From: Methanomicrobiales archaeon
GTDB lineage: Archaea > Halobacteriota > Methanomicrobia > Methanomicrobiales > Methanospirillaceae
NCBI GenBank assembly: GCA_012729535.1
Contig: JAAYCY010000033.1
Coordinates: 1 to 64,000, forward strand
Length of the DNA stretch: 64,000 nt
Direction: 5' to 3'
A model generated the notes under the pieces. The model did no database searches. It worked only from the letters and a program-made list of their open reading frames with translations, and was not told where the DNA came from. Shown in pieces: positions 18,152-27,002 of the stretch; the stretch's first letter is position 1, and the number at the start of each line of letters is the position of its first letter. The position numbers and the translations under genes are program-made.

Positions 18152-18487
18152 TTAATCAGTCTCCACTTCAATTCGAGTCACTACTATTTCTTTTCCTTTC
18201 TCAATCACTGGTAATTCTCCGCATTTCGGGCATACATAAATCTCGTTTCCCTCATAACCACATCTGCAACGGGTGAGGGGAGGCACAATAGTGCTAATTA
18301 ATTTGGTATTCTGAAATAACGGTTCATCTTCAATAATCGTGTCAAACAAAAATTCAACCTGTTCTGGATTGATTATTGACAATTCTCCAAAATCTACGTA
18401 AATACTACTAATATATTTTGCATTATTTTCAATTGCTGCTTTTTTTGCTGTAACAACAATATCATACGCTATACTATATTCATGCAT
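18152..18487 (-). CDS. hypA: hydrogenase nickel-insertion protein HypA
   Basis: A small nickel metallochaperone of 111 residues that delivers Ni to hydrogenase large subunits. It starts MHEYSIAYDIV: the N-terminal Met-His-Glu binds nickel. Its zinc site is formed by CRCG near residue 72 and CPKC near 87, the first being C-x-C rather than C-x2-C. Acidic residues surround the I-D-x-G-E-L segment near 33. It is the first gene of a tight hypA-hypE pair. Confidence 0.95.
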   Translation of the reverse strand: MHEYSIAYDIVVTAKKAAIENNAKYISSIYVDFGELSIINPEQVEFLFDTIIEDEPLFQNTKLISTIVPPLTRCRCGYEGNEIYVCPKCGELPVIEKGKEIVVTRIEVETD

Positions 18488-18580
18488 TACAAAAGAACTC
18501 CTATCAGACTGCAGTAATGTCCATCCAAGGTTTACCCGGAACCAAATTAAATGGTATGATATTATTGTCTGAATCTCTTC

Positions 18581-19297
18581 TTATCCACGCCGTCTTGTAC
18601 GGTGACGATAGAGTAAAAATGATATTACTGGGATTATTATCAGGAGGATAATTACTGCACCAAAAATGTACCATGCATTTACATCAAAATATTCATTAAG
18701 CGCATATACTGAGAACCCGATAAGAAAACTAGACAACAGTGAACCTATTGTAATAGAACCAAATATCTCTACTGACTTTAATCCAAGCATTTTACCTATG
18801 ATTGATCCAGACACCGATCCAGTACCCTGAAGTGGAAAAAAAACAAATAGAGCAAGTCCTACAACATATAAACGCTCCAGCCATTGATGTTTTCTGATTT
18901 GTGTTTCTCCTTTTTTCATAAGATATTGGATAAGGGTTCCAAGATAGGGAATGGAACACACCAGTTCAAAATTCCAGATCATAAACAGACAACATGCAAT
19001 GTCAACTAAAACAATTGAAAGGCATACCACCTCAAAGGGAAATCCAAGAGCTATTGCCGCAGGAATGATACTTTCTTTACCAGCCGGAGGAACAAAATAA
19101 AGCAATAGCAATCCCCCAAGTTCAAGAGCCGAGGAATTATCATATAAGGTAAAAAGAATGGCAATTAAACAGATAACAAGAAGGAAGGGGACGCATATCC
19201 GAAGTATTCGACTGATAAATGGTGAGAACCATATCAGTCCTCCGGTGATATAACATCCTATAGGTTTAAGGTCTATCAAACAGGACTCCTTTTCCAC
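18581..19297 (-). CDS. COG2426 small multidrug export family membrane protein
   Basis: An integral membrane protein of 232-238 residues with about five hydrophobic helices. It carries the COG2426 family core: KESIIPAAIALGFP, VYVVGLALFVFFPLQGTGS-like and GSIIGKMLGL. The family is called small multidrug export by homology only; transport has not been shown to my knowledge. GTG 19297 follows the stop of the GHMP gene directly, but an internal TTG at 19279 has AAGGAG six bases ahead and may be the true start. It is last in a four-gene minus-strand operon. Confidence 0.82.
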   Translation of the reverse strand: MEKESCLIDLKPIGCYITGGLIWFSPFISRILRICVPFLLVICLIAILFTLYDNSSALELGGLLLLYFVPPAGKESIIPAAIALGFPFEVVCLSIVLVDIACCLFMIWNFELVCSIPYLGTLIQYLMKKGETQIRKHQWLERLYVVGLALFVFFPLQGTGSVSGSIIGKMLGLKSVEIFGSITIGSLLSSFLIGFSVYALNEYFDVNAWYIFGAVIILLIIIPVISFLLYRHRTRRRG

Positions 19298-20365
19298 TTA
19301 TATATAGGTGATACCAGTGTTGTCCACATAGGTGCTTACTGCAATCTCAAGATTCAATGGACGTAATATTTGTGATAACCCCTCTTTTGAGAGATCAGTT
19401 ATTACTGCAATTGAAGGCCCTACAGAGCTCATTCCAACAAATTCAAGACCTGTTTTTCTAAGTTTGTGCATATACTGGTATATCTCAAAGGAATGGTGCT
19501 CAATTTCCGCTCTTTTTGAACCTCTAAATTCAATTTCCCACATCACATCTCCCATCTTTTTTATTTCATTTTTATCCAGTGCAGGGATAAAATCCATCAT
19601 GATAAGATATGCTTTTAGTTCTCTGTCACGATAATCCAGAGACCGTGCTTTATTCATAAGAAGGGAAAATTCCTCTTCACCCGCTGAAGATATTGATGAT
19701 GGAGGAATTACAATGTGTACATTTTTTCCTTCTGCGAATGAGTGCTGATGAACAATTGTAAGGCTATCGCCGAGAATGGCCATTCCTCCACGAGTGCTAA
19801 CAGCAGGACCTACCCCTGTTTCAAATCCATAGGCAATCAATCCTCCCTCAGTCTCTTCAACATAATTATTACCGATTAGAATTCTGAGTTGGTCAGGAGT
19901 GAGGGGATCTCCAAGAGAACGGTTTGCAGCATTTGCAAGAGCTGTGAGAATGGTACATGTTGAGCCAAGTCCAACATGTTTGTACTCATGATCTTTGGCT
20001 GTTACCTCAAATCCCCCGGTATATCCTACAGTCTTTGAAAAAACTTCTAGAAAATGCCTGATGATGGAGGGTCTTGAATAGTTAATTGTATAATTACCAG
20101 GTGTAGTTGATACTTCAACTTCTGCATATACCTTAATAGCAAATCCTATACCCCCTCCACCTGCACGTCCGGGAGCAAAACGGTTCATGTCAAGAACAGT
20201 TAGATGTATTCTTCCCGGTACTCTGGTTTTTACCGGTATATTCAATGGTAGTAATTTGTATTGTGCTTCAAATCCACAAGTATTAACAAATTCTCCTGGA
20301 TTGAATGAATTAAATTCATATTCAACGAAGTCAAGGTCTCCTCCACGAATTTTTAAAATCGCCAT
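19298..20365 (-). CDS. GHMP-superfamily enzyme, beta-RFAP synthase-like
   Basis: A GHMP-fold protein of 355 residues. The N-terminal part reads KTRVPGRIHLTVLDMN followed by GGGGIGFAI, and the phosphate-binding loop is VGLGSTCTILTALANAANR near residue 132. A C-terminal glycine motif reads GMSSVGPSIAV. This matches beta-ribofuranosylaminobenzene 5'-phosphate synthase-like proteins. RFAP synthase joins PRPP and p-hydroxybenzoate or p-aminobenzoate in methanopterin synthesis. Many methanogens carry more than one such paralogue, so the exact reaction is not certain. Its ATG shares one base with the stop of the DUF2148 gene. Confidence 0.75.
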   Translation of the reverse strand: MAILKIRGGDLDFVEYEFNSFNPGEFVNTCGFEAQYKLLPLNIPVKTRVPGRIHLTVLDMNRFAPGRAGGGGIGFAIKVYAEVEVSTTPGNYTINYSRPSIIRHFLEVFSKTVGYTGGFEVTAKDHEYKHVGLGSTCTILTALANAANRSLGDPLTPDQLRILIGNNYVEETEGGLIAYGFETGVGPAVSTRGGMAILGDSLTIVHQHSFAEGKNVHIVIPPSSISSAGEEEFSLLMNKARSLDYRDRELKAYLIMMDFIPALDKNEIKKMGDVMWEIEFRGSKRAEIEHHSFEIYQYMHKLRKTGLEFVGMSSVGPSIAVITDLSKEGLSQILRPLNLEIAVSTYVDNTGITYI

Positions 20366-20949
20366 CAGACATTCCTCCTGTCGAAAAAGATATTCTTACC
20401 CGTTACAGAAAGCGGAATACCATATGCACAAGTGCAATCAGGAAGCATCTGCAGAGACAGTGCTGCAACTCCTGCAGTAAACAATATCCGGTTATCAGCA
20501 TTATGAATTTGCGCTGTTTTTGCCGCTGATCCTACAGCAATCCCTAGATCAGCCATTCTGATGACACAATTTGGACCTGAATAAAGTGATTTTACCGGAT
20601 TATTATGAATTTTCTCTCGCATTTCCTTACAGGTAGAAAATCCACACCCCCCACAGTTAAGACCCAGATCTTCAGTTCCCCTGCATCCAATAAGAATACA
20701 CACATTACTGTCCCTGATATTTTGTGCATCGCGCGGAAATGGTGGAATCCCTGTTTTTTTCCCAATCTCAATCATCTCGTCAGCAAGACGATGAAGGTCT
20801 TCATTGGCAATTATCCGTGTTTCAATTGTGTCTAATCCTTTGCCCTTTGGCGCTGTACGAGCGGAAACTACCATGAGTGATGCAATCATCATCATGCCTT
20901 CCTGTTCAGGATCCATAACCAGAATGTCCGGGTGAGTATATATCTTCAC
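20365..20949 (-). CDS. DUF2148 (ferredoxin-domain) protein
   Basis: A 194-residue protein of the DUF2148 family. The first half has ASLMVVSARTAPKGKGLDTIE, the second GTEDLGLNCGGCGFSTC with three cysteines closely spaced, a candidate iron-sulfur or zinc site. A further conserved segment reads AVGSAAKTAQIHNADNRI, and cysteines recur near the end in PDCTCAYG. The role is unknown. It lies between an unknown gene (four bases away) and the GHMP gene (one-base overlap), so it is co-translated with a possible cofactor enzyme. Confidence 0.85.
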   Translation of the reverse strand: MKIYTHPDILVMDPEQEGMMMIASLMVVSARTAPKGKGLDTIETRIIANEDLHRLADEMIEIGKKTGIPPFPRDAQNIRDSNVCILIGCRGTEDLGLNCGGCGFSTCKEMREKIHNNPVKSLYSGPNCVIRMADLGIAVGSAAKTAQIHNADNRILFTAGVAALSLQMLPDCTCAYGIPLSVTGKNIFFDRRNV

Positions 20950-20953
20950 TGAT

Positions 20954-22078
20954 TTACCTGACCCTGGTATGATGATTTATGTATGCAAGGATAGAATTGT
21001 AAGCCATTTCCGATCCTTTATACGCTTCCTGCCTTGCAGGATCAGGTTCGGCCATAGAACGGGTCTTCATCTCTTCATATTCTTTTAGAATAAAATTCAT
21101 ATAGATGAATAAATCATCACTGTCATAGCCAAACCTTTCAAGAGCGAGACCGCATGCCCGGTCCCAACCTTGTTTGGCAAAGGATGAGAGATTATATTTT
21201 GTAGGCGAATGCTTCATTTCTATAAGCATTTCAAGCATTTCGTCCCGGCTGATAGCTCCTTTATGTTCACGGAATTGTGATGTGACTTTTTTAAAGAATT
21301 CACTCCATTCTTCAATCCATCTTTGCTGAATTTTTTTAGGATAATCTTCATCAGATTTTGGAATCCGTTTAACTAATATTTTGGATATTTCGTTTTCAAA
21401 TCCATCAATAACCTGTGGAAAGGAGAAACTAATCACAATTCTCTCGTTAGGATCAATATGACATGAATAAATTACCGAATAAGGAATAATAATATAATCT
21501 CCGGATTTAATTTTTACAATAAGCCTTTCACTAGTAGCATAAATCATGCAATTTTCATACGAATAATCATCAAACCAGATGTTCATTCGTTCCCGGGTCT
21601 TTACAATTTCAAATTCACCAAGACCCTCTTTTGAGCGCACCACCCCTTCAATAAGGAGAAGTTCATCTTCTTCATTCTGCATGGCATACTTTTTTCTTGC
21701 AATTTCTGACTGATAGTGACTTACCTGTTTGTTAATAAATTTTGTCCAGAATTTTACCCATTTTGGATCATCCAGAAGAGTAAGACCACCACCTTCCTTT
21801 CTTTTAAGACCATGCATATAAATTCTGACATACTCTTCTTTTTCATTAAAAAAACGCAAAGGAGTATTACACCTGATACACACGTACACCTGGTTTTCCT
21901 GGTAAATTTCATGAATCAGGTCATAATTTAATTTTATATACTGATTTTTCTGGTTTTTTATGACAATACGGTTGTTAGTTATATAAAATTTCGTGATATA
22001 CCGGATTTTTGGAGTAAAAAAAACTGCTCCTACTCCCTTTTTGAGCAATGTTTCTCCTTTTTCACAACCAGTGCTCAT
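20954..22078 (-). CDS. unknown protein with two PH-like segments
   Basis: A 374-residue soluble protein that I do not recognise by name. Two segments look alike: residues about 30-65 (FYITNNRIVIKNQKNQYIKL) and about 185-215 (YATSERLIVKIKSGDYIIIPY). Both have the strand order of bacterial PH-like/GRAM domains, in which a T-x-x-R-[LI]-[VI] strand is followed by an I-P-Y strand. A CIRC pair at about residue 68 breaks the first copy. The C-terminal half is helical and charged. It heads the operon with DUF2148, GHMP and COG2426, so a membrane-linked regulatory role is possible, as inference only. Confidence 0.62.
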   Translation of the reverse strand: MSTGCEKGETLLKKGVGAVFFTPKIRYITKFYITNNRIVIKNQKNQYIKLNYDLIHEIYQENQVYVCIRCNTPLRFFNEKEEYVRIYMHGLKRKEGGGLTLLDDPKWVKFWTKFINKQVSHYQSEIARKKYAMQNEEDELLLIEGVVRSKEGLGEFEIVKTRERMNIWFDDYSYENCMIYATSERLIVKIKSGDYIIIPYSVIYSCHIDPNERIVISFSFPQVIDGFENEISKILVKRIPKSDEDYPKKIQQRWIEEWSEFFKKVTSQFREHKGAISRDEMLEMLIEMKHSPTKYNLSSFAKQGWDRACGLALERFGYDSDDLFIYMNFILKEYEEMKTRSMAEPDPARQEAYKGSEMAYNSILAYINHHTRVR

Positions 22079-22159
22079 GCAATTATCCTACTCAGGGCTC
22101 CTTATTTTGTATATGCATCATCTGATATATTTTGGGAATCTAAAAAACCGTGAGAAGAG

Positions 22160-23605
22160 ATGTTTACCGGACTTGATATTGGGGGTACAAATACTGATAT
22201 TGCTATCATAGATTCTGAAATAAAGACACATAAAATACCAAATACTTCAGGACTCAGTACCGCTCTGAAAAAAGCAGGCTCAAGTGGGCGCCTTGTCGTG
22301 AGTACTTCACAGCCATTAAATGAGATTCTTACAGGTCCTCAGTTCAATATCCGCACTATTACCATACCCGGTCCAGGGCTGGTTTATTCCGGGGCAATAA
22401 AAGGGGCGGTATCTCACCGGGGAGATATAATTGAACCCATAGACACTGAAGAAGTAAAATCGCTTTTTAAGGGACCACATCCTTATGCTGTAGCCATATC
22501 AGGGAAATTTTCTGTTCGTAACAATTCTCTTGAAGAACAGGTCTGTGATGTGGTATCTGAATATCTCGATCCTGAACAAATAGCAGTCAGTTCCCATATT
22601 GGTGCACTCAATTTTCCTGCCAGAATCAAAACAACCCAGATAAATGCTCGTATTAAGCCAAAGGTAAATGCTCTAAACAACCTTATCCGTGAAGTGAATG
22701 CAGATTTTTTTTATGTAACTTCAACAGGAGGGCTTACATCTCCAGACAGAGCATTACAAAACCCTTCTCTCCTCTATCATTCCAGTCCGGCCACTGTAGC
22801 CAATGGTGCATATTACCTGACACGAAATGAGAATTGTCTGGTTTTAGATATTGGAGGTACGACGACTGAACTAATTCCAATTGCCCATGGAAAACCCATT
22901 TTTGAAGATGTAATTATTGATGGTTTTAAGACGCTGATAAAATCAGTAAAAACTGTAAGCATTCCATATGGAGGCGATTCCTGTATACGTGAGACATTGT
23001 GTCCATTCAGGGCAGGTAATGCCCGTTCTTTTGGAGGAGGAGAACCAACGCTTACCGATGCACTGAATGTTTCCGGAGCCCGGATTGGTGATGATGACCG
23101 ATCTCATGTAATTGATAAAAAAATTGCTGATAATATCGTTGAACAATATCTTATTACCGTCTCTTCAGCAGTTAAAAAGTTCAAACCAGGAATTATTATT
23201 GGAACCGGATATCTGGCACATTATCTTTTATCTGAAATATCTGAACGCGCGAAGACTACGGGGATTGTCCCCGAACACGCAGGATCTGCAAATGCAGTTG
23301 GTGCAGCGGTATCCAGGATAAGCATTTTGGGCTATTTCCATGTTGATACTGAAAAAAAACGCATGACTATGAATGGAAAAGAGTACCCTTACTATGCAAC
23401 CTCAGATGATGAAGAACTACTGGCACATGCCAAAAATATTATTCGTGATGTCGCGAGAGCAGATGGTGCTCCAGAAGAAGATGTTGAGGATGTGATGATC
23501 CAATTTTTTTCTTCATATGAGGTAGTTCGTGGCTGGAAGGTAGCAGCAAAAATTACCGACATTCTATTAAGCATTGCTCCAGGTATTTCAGTGGAGGCAG
23601 CATGA
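22160..23605 (+). CDS. hydantoinase/oxoprolinase (HyuA)-like ATPase
   Basis: A sugar-kinase-fold protein of 481 residues. It starts FTGLDIGGTNTDIAII, the phosphate-1 loop of the HyuA/acetone carboxylase group, and has a second DIGGTTTELIPI loop near residue 235. GIIIGTGYL near 355 and GSANAVGAAV near 380 complete the ATP site. Typical members act on hydantoins, 5-oxoproline or related lactams with ATP; the substrate here is unknown. The 3' end overlaps the next gene as ATGA. It is divergent from the 374-residue unknown gene, sharing an 81-base promoter interval. Confidence 0.8.
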   Translation: MFTGLDIGGTNTDIAIIDSEIKTHKIPNTSGLSTALKKAGSSGRLVVSTSQPLNEILTGPQFNIRTITIPGPGLVYSGAIKGAVSHRGDIIEPIDTEEVKSLFKGPHPYAVAISGKFSVRNNSLEEQVCDVVSEYLDPEQIAVSSHIGALNFPARIKTTQINARIKPKVNALNNLIREVNADFFYVTSTGGLTSPDRALQNPSLLYHSSPATVANGAYYLTRNENCLVLDIGGTTTELIPIAHGKPIFEDVIIDGFKTLIKSVKTVSIPYGGDSCIRETLCPFRAGNARSFGGGEPTLTDALNVSGARIGDDDRSHVIDKKIADNIVEQYLITVSSAVKKFKPGIIIGTGYLAHYLLSEISERAKTTGIVPEHAGSANAVGAAVSRISILGYFHVDTEKKRMTMNGKEYPYYATSDDEELLAHAKNIIRDVARADGAPEEDVEDVMIQFFSSYEVVRGWKVAAKITDILLSIAPGISVEAA

Positions 23606-24690
23606 CCAGCGGTATTATTTATGATCCTTCATACCTGATGCACGAGCAAAGTCCGACACACCCGGAAAGAAGAGAACGTCTTTCCTATACCTTGGACCAA
23701 CTTGAGGAAGAAGGGATTTTCGATATCCCTGAAATTAAGTTGATAAGACCTAAACCTGCACGAAGGGATGATGTACTTCTTGTACATTCATTAGAATATC
23801 TAAAGTTTCTTGAAGAGTCCTCAATAAACGGGGGTATTATTGACGCTGATACATATGTTCCAAAAAACCTCATACATGATGCATTGTTAGCAGCAGGTGG
23901 TGCGATATGTGCTGCTGATGCAGTTGTTAATCAGCAGGTGAAAAATGCCTTTGTTCTGTCTAGACCTCCCGGTCATCATGCTGGTCGATCAAACGGTGCG
24001 GGTTTTTGCTACCTTAATAACATTGCAATCATGACCAGATACCTTCAACGCCGGGGACTGAGGAGAATTATGATTGTGGATTGGGATGCTCATCATGGAA
24101 ATGGAACAGAGGAAATTTTTTATGATGATCCTACGGTTCTTTTCTGTTCAGTACATCAATATCCATTTTATCCGGGTTCTGGAAGAATTGAAGACATAGG
24201 GATCAGGGAGGGAAAAGGATACAACATAAATCTCCCTATTCCTGCTGGCAGTTCAGATAAAGTTTACCGATACCTTCTTGAAGAACTGATAATTCCTCTG
24301 GCTGAAGAATATATGCCTGATTTAATTGCTATCTCTGCAGGTCAGGATAACCATTTCAGTGATCCTCTCACCGGTCTCGCATTAACCGCGCAAGGATACG
24401 CACGGCTCATGCAGGAGATCTGCATTATCGCTGATTCAATTTGCTATGGAAGAATAATTGCAGTTTTGGAAGGAGGTTATAGTGTTGAGGGAGGTCTGCC
24501 ATATACCAATCTTGGCCTGATAGCAGCTATGGCCGGGATGGATATTTCAAATATTCGGGAACCAGAAGGTTATCAAAAATTGTTATTACAAAGTGTATCA
24601 GAAGATGCTTTTCCCAAAGTGGTAAAAATGGTGGCTGATTTAAAAGAGAAACTAACCAGTCATTGGTATTTTTTAAACCGCTCATATTAG
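23602..24690 (+). CDS. histone deacetylase/acetylpolyamine amidohydrolase family protein
   Basis: A zinc hydrolase of 362 residues in the class I/II deacetylase family. The residues visible are RPPGHHAG near 121 (the His pair), WDAHHGNGTEEIF near 158 (zinc Asp and His), VHQYPFYPGSG near 185 and the glycine-rich EGGY near 285 with its active-site tyrosine. Substrates could be acetyl-lysine on archaeal proteins such as histones or Alba, or acetylated small molecules; the sequence alone does not tell. Its ATG overlaps the hydantoinase-like stop by four bases, so the two are translated together. Confidence 0.88.
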   Translation: MTSGIIYDPSYLMHEQSPTHPERRERLSYTLDQLEEEGIFDIPEIKLIRPKPARRDDVLLVHSLEYLKFLEESSINGGIIDADTYVPKNLIHDALLAAGGAICAADAVVNQQVKNAFVLSRPPGHHAGRSNGAGFCYLNNIAIMTRYLQRRGLRRIMIVDWDAHHGNGTEEIFYDDPTVLFCSVHQYPFYPGSGRIEDIGIREGKGYNINLPIPAGSSDKVYRYLLEELIIPLAEEYMPDLIAISAGQDNHFSDPLTGLALTAQGYARLMQEICIIADSICYGRIIAVLEGGYSVEGGLPYTNLGLIAAMAGMDISNIREPEGYQKLLLQSVSEDAFPKVVKMVADLKEKLTSHWYFLNRSY

Positions 24691-24739
24691 TCTAATAATC
24701 CTGACCAGTTTATACCTGATAACATCTGATAAAGGTAGT

Positions 24740-25024
24740 ATGACACCCACACCCTTCCATGTTGATGGAACAGATAAAGGCACCGTGATGCTGTATGCAT
24801 TATCCACTTGTATTCATTGTAAGCAGACACGGAATTTGCTGGATGAACTTCATATAGCATATGACTACCTCTATGTAGACCAGTTAAGTCGCGAAGAAAT
24901 GGATGAAATTATGAGTGAAATGGAAAAATATAATCCAAATGGTTCTTTTCCAACACTTGTAATTAATAGTAAAAAGGTTATCATTGGAAGCAGACTTGAT
25001 GAAATTCGGGAGGCCCTGAAATAA
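24740..25024 (+). CDS. nrdH: NrdH-like glutaredoxin
   Basis: A thioredoxin-fold protein of 94 residues with the redox pair C-I-H-C at residues 24-27 and the cis-proline region SFPTLVIN near 75. The next gene, sharing the A of TAATG, is a ferredoxin:disulfide reductase. From what is known in Methanosarcina, such a reductase passes electrons from ferredoxin to NrdH, which reduces the class III ribonucleotide reductase. The pair found here therefore points to deoxynucleotide synthesis, although nrdD/nrdG are not in the window. GGTAG just ahead of the ATG may be the ribosome site. Confidence 0.78.
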   Translation: MTPTPFHVDGTDKGTVMLYALSTCIHCKQTRNLLDELHIAYDYLYVDQLSREEMDEIMSEMEKYNPNGSFPTLVINSKKVIIGSRLDEIREALK

Positions 25025-25527
25025 TGCCTGATGATAATTCTTCAGAAAAAATAAAGAAACGGTTTAAAGAACTGAACCAGGATGCGAAAAAAAACGGATA
25101 TTATTTAAACCCTGATGAATCCTTTACCATGGGACTGGTTGAAGGTCTGCTCAAAAATGCTGAAAGATATGGATATGAATCGTGCCCATGTAGATTATCC
25201 TTTGGAGAAAAGAAACATGACTTAGATATTATTTGTCCATGCGATTACCGTGATGATGATATTTCTGAATATGGTGCATGTTTCTGTGGTTTATACCTTT
25301 CAAAGACTAATGTTGAAAAAAAAATTACTGCACCTGTGATTCCTGATAGAAGACCATCATTGAAAGATAGATTGACTGAAAAGAATAATTCCTCGATTTC
25401 AAATAATCTTTCTTACCCGGTATACCGGTGTAAGGTATGCGGATACCTCTGCGCCAGGAACAATCCTCCTGATAAATGTCCGATTTGTAAAGCAGATCGG
25501 GAACGGTTTGAAATATTTATCAGGTAA
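25024..25527 (+). CDS. ferredoxin:disulfide reductase (FTR catalytic domain fused to rubredoxin-like domain)
   Basis: A 167-residue redox protein. The N-terminal domain has the three Cys pairs of ferredoxin:thioredoxin reductase catalytic chain: CPC at 54-56, CPC at 71-73 and CFC at 86-88. Plant and cyanobacterial enzymes have CHC at the last site, so His is replaced by Phe here. A linker leads to a rubredoxin-like zinc or iron knuckle (CKVCGY about 140, CPIC about 156). This fusion corresponds to the archaeal FDR of Methanosarcina. It starts on the last base of the glutaredoxin stop, so the pair is co-translated. Confidence 0.85.
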   Translation: MPDDNSSEKIKKRFKELNQDAKKNGYYLNPDESFTMGLVEGLLKNAERYGYESCPCRLSFGEKKHDLDIICPCDYRDDDISEYGACFCGLYLSKTNVEKKITAPVIPDRRPSLKDRLTEKNNSSISNNLSYPVYRCKVCGYLCARNNPPDKCPICKADRERFEIFIR

Positions 25528-25568
25528 AAAACAATACCCTCATATTCTTATCTGGAGTAATATCATTC

Positions 25569-25913
25569 GTGAAAACATCAGTTTCTGTTGAAATTGTCGG
25601 ATATTCATACTCCGAATGTTCTCCTTTTCCCTGCGATGATGACAGGACCTGTGGGCTTATTGCCTGTTCCCCATCAGGAAGTCTTATAAAGGCATATAAT
25701 GCTCTAAAAGAGGAGATCTCAAAAGAATTTGGAGATTGTATCAGTGTAACACTTACTCTCCTGGATGATGGTGTACCTGATAGAATCAAGGAAATATACT
25801 CGCGGGATCATCCTGCGATTCCAATGGTTCTTATTCAGGGTTCAATAATGCCAATTGGAAGAATCGCTTTGCAGCCAATTAGGGATGCAATATACAAGGT
25901 AATTAATACCTGA
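25569..25913 (+). CDS. small thioredoxin-fold-like protein, unknown
   Basis: A 114-residue protein starting at GTG 25569. It has a cysteine cluster near residues 16-30 (YSECSPFPCDDDRTCGLIAC) and a C-terminal part, HPAIPMVLIQGSIMPIGRIAL, that resembles the cis-proline end of a thioredoxin-like fold. It follows the FDR gene by 41 bases in the same direction and may be part of the same redox operon. I cannot name the family. GGAG about eleven bases ahead of the GTG supports the start weakly. Confidence 0.6.
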   Translation: MKTSVSVEIVGYSYSECSPFPCDDDRTCGLIACSPSGSLIKAYNALKEEISKEFGDCISVTLTLLDDGVPDRIKEIYSRDHPAIPMVLIQGSIMPIGRIALQPIRDAIYKVINT

Positions 25914-25970
25914 ATTGCTTACAACACACTTAAAAGTATAATGCATCTAAAATGAAATACCGGTTAGAAG

Positions 25971-27002
25971 ATGAACCTTAATACTTCAATAGGAGAACTC
26001 AGAAGCAATGCTCCTGTAATTGTTATAGAAAGAAATCCTGATGATCTTTGGAAAGTCAGGAATATTTCTCATAATCATAAATATCATGGGATTCTTTTGG
26101 ATTTTGATGGTAAAGAAACTAATTTTCTCCCGTTGGTTTTCATAGACGACCAGGATTTAATCTCAAGAAAACTGGGTGCCGCAATACTCCAGTCAAAACC
26201 CATGGTAACATTAAGGTACAGGCTTCATACAGGCTCTTTCTTGCGATGGATTGAAGAACAATGCATTCTTACCTATTCTGATTCTGGTTTGTTGCAGGAG
26301 GCATCAGGATACCTGTGGTTTAGTCCACTTCCAACGGAATGGGCTTTGCTTTCCAAAGGCTCTGAAACCTGGAATGCTTTAAACTCAAAAATCCGCCACG
26401 ATATTTTAAACCAACTAACTGCAATTTTAGGATATCTTGAATTATCAAGTGACCTGGTAACCGATCCCATGTTACAGGAATTTTGTAAGAAAGAGCAAAA
26501 TGCAGCAGAAAAAATACGTGACAGATTAATTTTCACTCGTGAATATCAAAAAATCGGGATGTATGAATTTTGCTGGTATACTCTGGAAGATATTATCAGG
26601 GAATCATTAAATGAGATAGTCCTCAATCCTATAAATTTAACAATAGAATCAGGTAAAGCAAACCTTTTCACAGATAAGAATTTTTGTCTGGCCATCGAGA
26701 AGATCCTGGAAAACATACCAGAACATGCAAAAGGAGTAACAAAAATCAAGATTTCCCTATTTTCTGATGAAAACATATCAAAATTGGTTATTGAAGATAA
26801 TGGTTGTGGGATCCCTGAACAACAGAAAAACCGGATATTTGACTTAGGTTTTGGTTTAGGAAAAGGATATGGCTTATTCCTAGCAGAACGAATACTATCA
26901 GTGTATGGCATATCGTTAGTAGAAAACGGAATTCCGGGACAGGGAACCCGGTTTGAACTGACCATTCCTCAATCTATTATCGATATACCTGGTGAGAATT
27001 AA
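25971..27002 (+). CDS. cytosolic histidine kinase with PAS-like input
   Basis: A 343-residue signalling kinase without membrane segments. The N-terminal 130 residues are PAS-like, with RNISHNHKYHGILLDFDG and a second fold end at GYLWFSP. The phosphoacceptor region is KIRHDILNQLTAILGYLEL, with His at about residue 144. The ATP-binding domain has EDNGCGIPEQQKNRIFDLGFG and GYGLFLAERIL, then GQGTRFEL. No receiver domain is attached. Its stop overlaps that of the convergent methyltransferase in the four bases TTAA. Confidence 0.85.
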   Translation: MNLNTSIGELRSNAPVIVIERNPDDLWKVRNISHNHKYHGILLDFDGKETNFLPLVFIDDQDLISRKLGAAILQSKPMVTLRYRLHTGSFLRWIEEQCILTYSDSGLLQEASGYLWFSPLPTEWALLSKGSETWNALNSKIRHDILNQLTAILGYLELSSDLVTDPMLQEFCKKEQNAAEKIRDRLIFTREYQKIGMYEFCWYTLEDIIRESLNEIVLNPINLTIESGKANLFTDKNFCLAIEKILENIPEHAKGVTKIKISLFSDENISKLVIEDNGCGIPEQQKNRIFDLGFGLGKGYGLFLAERILSVYGISLVENGIPGQGTRFELTIPQSIIDIPGEN

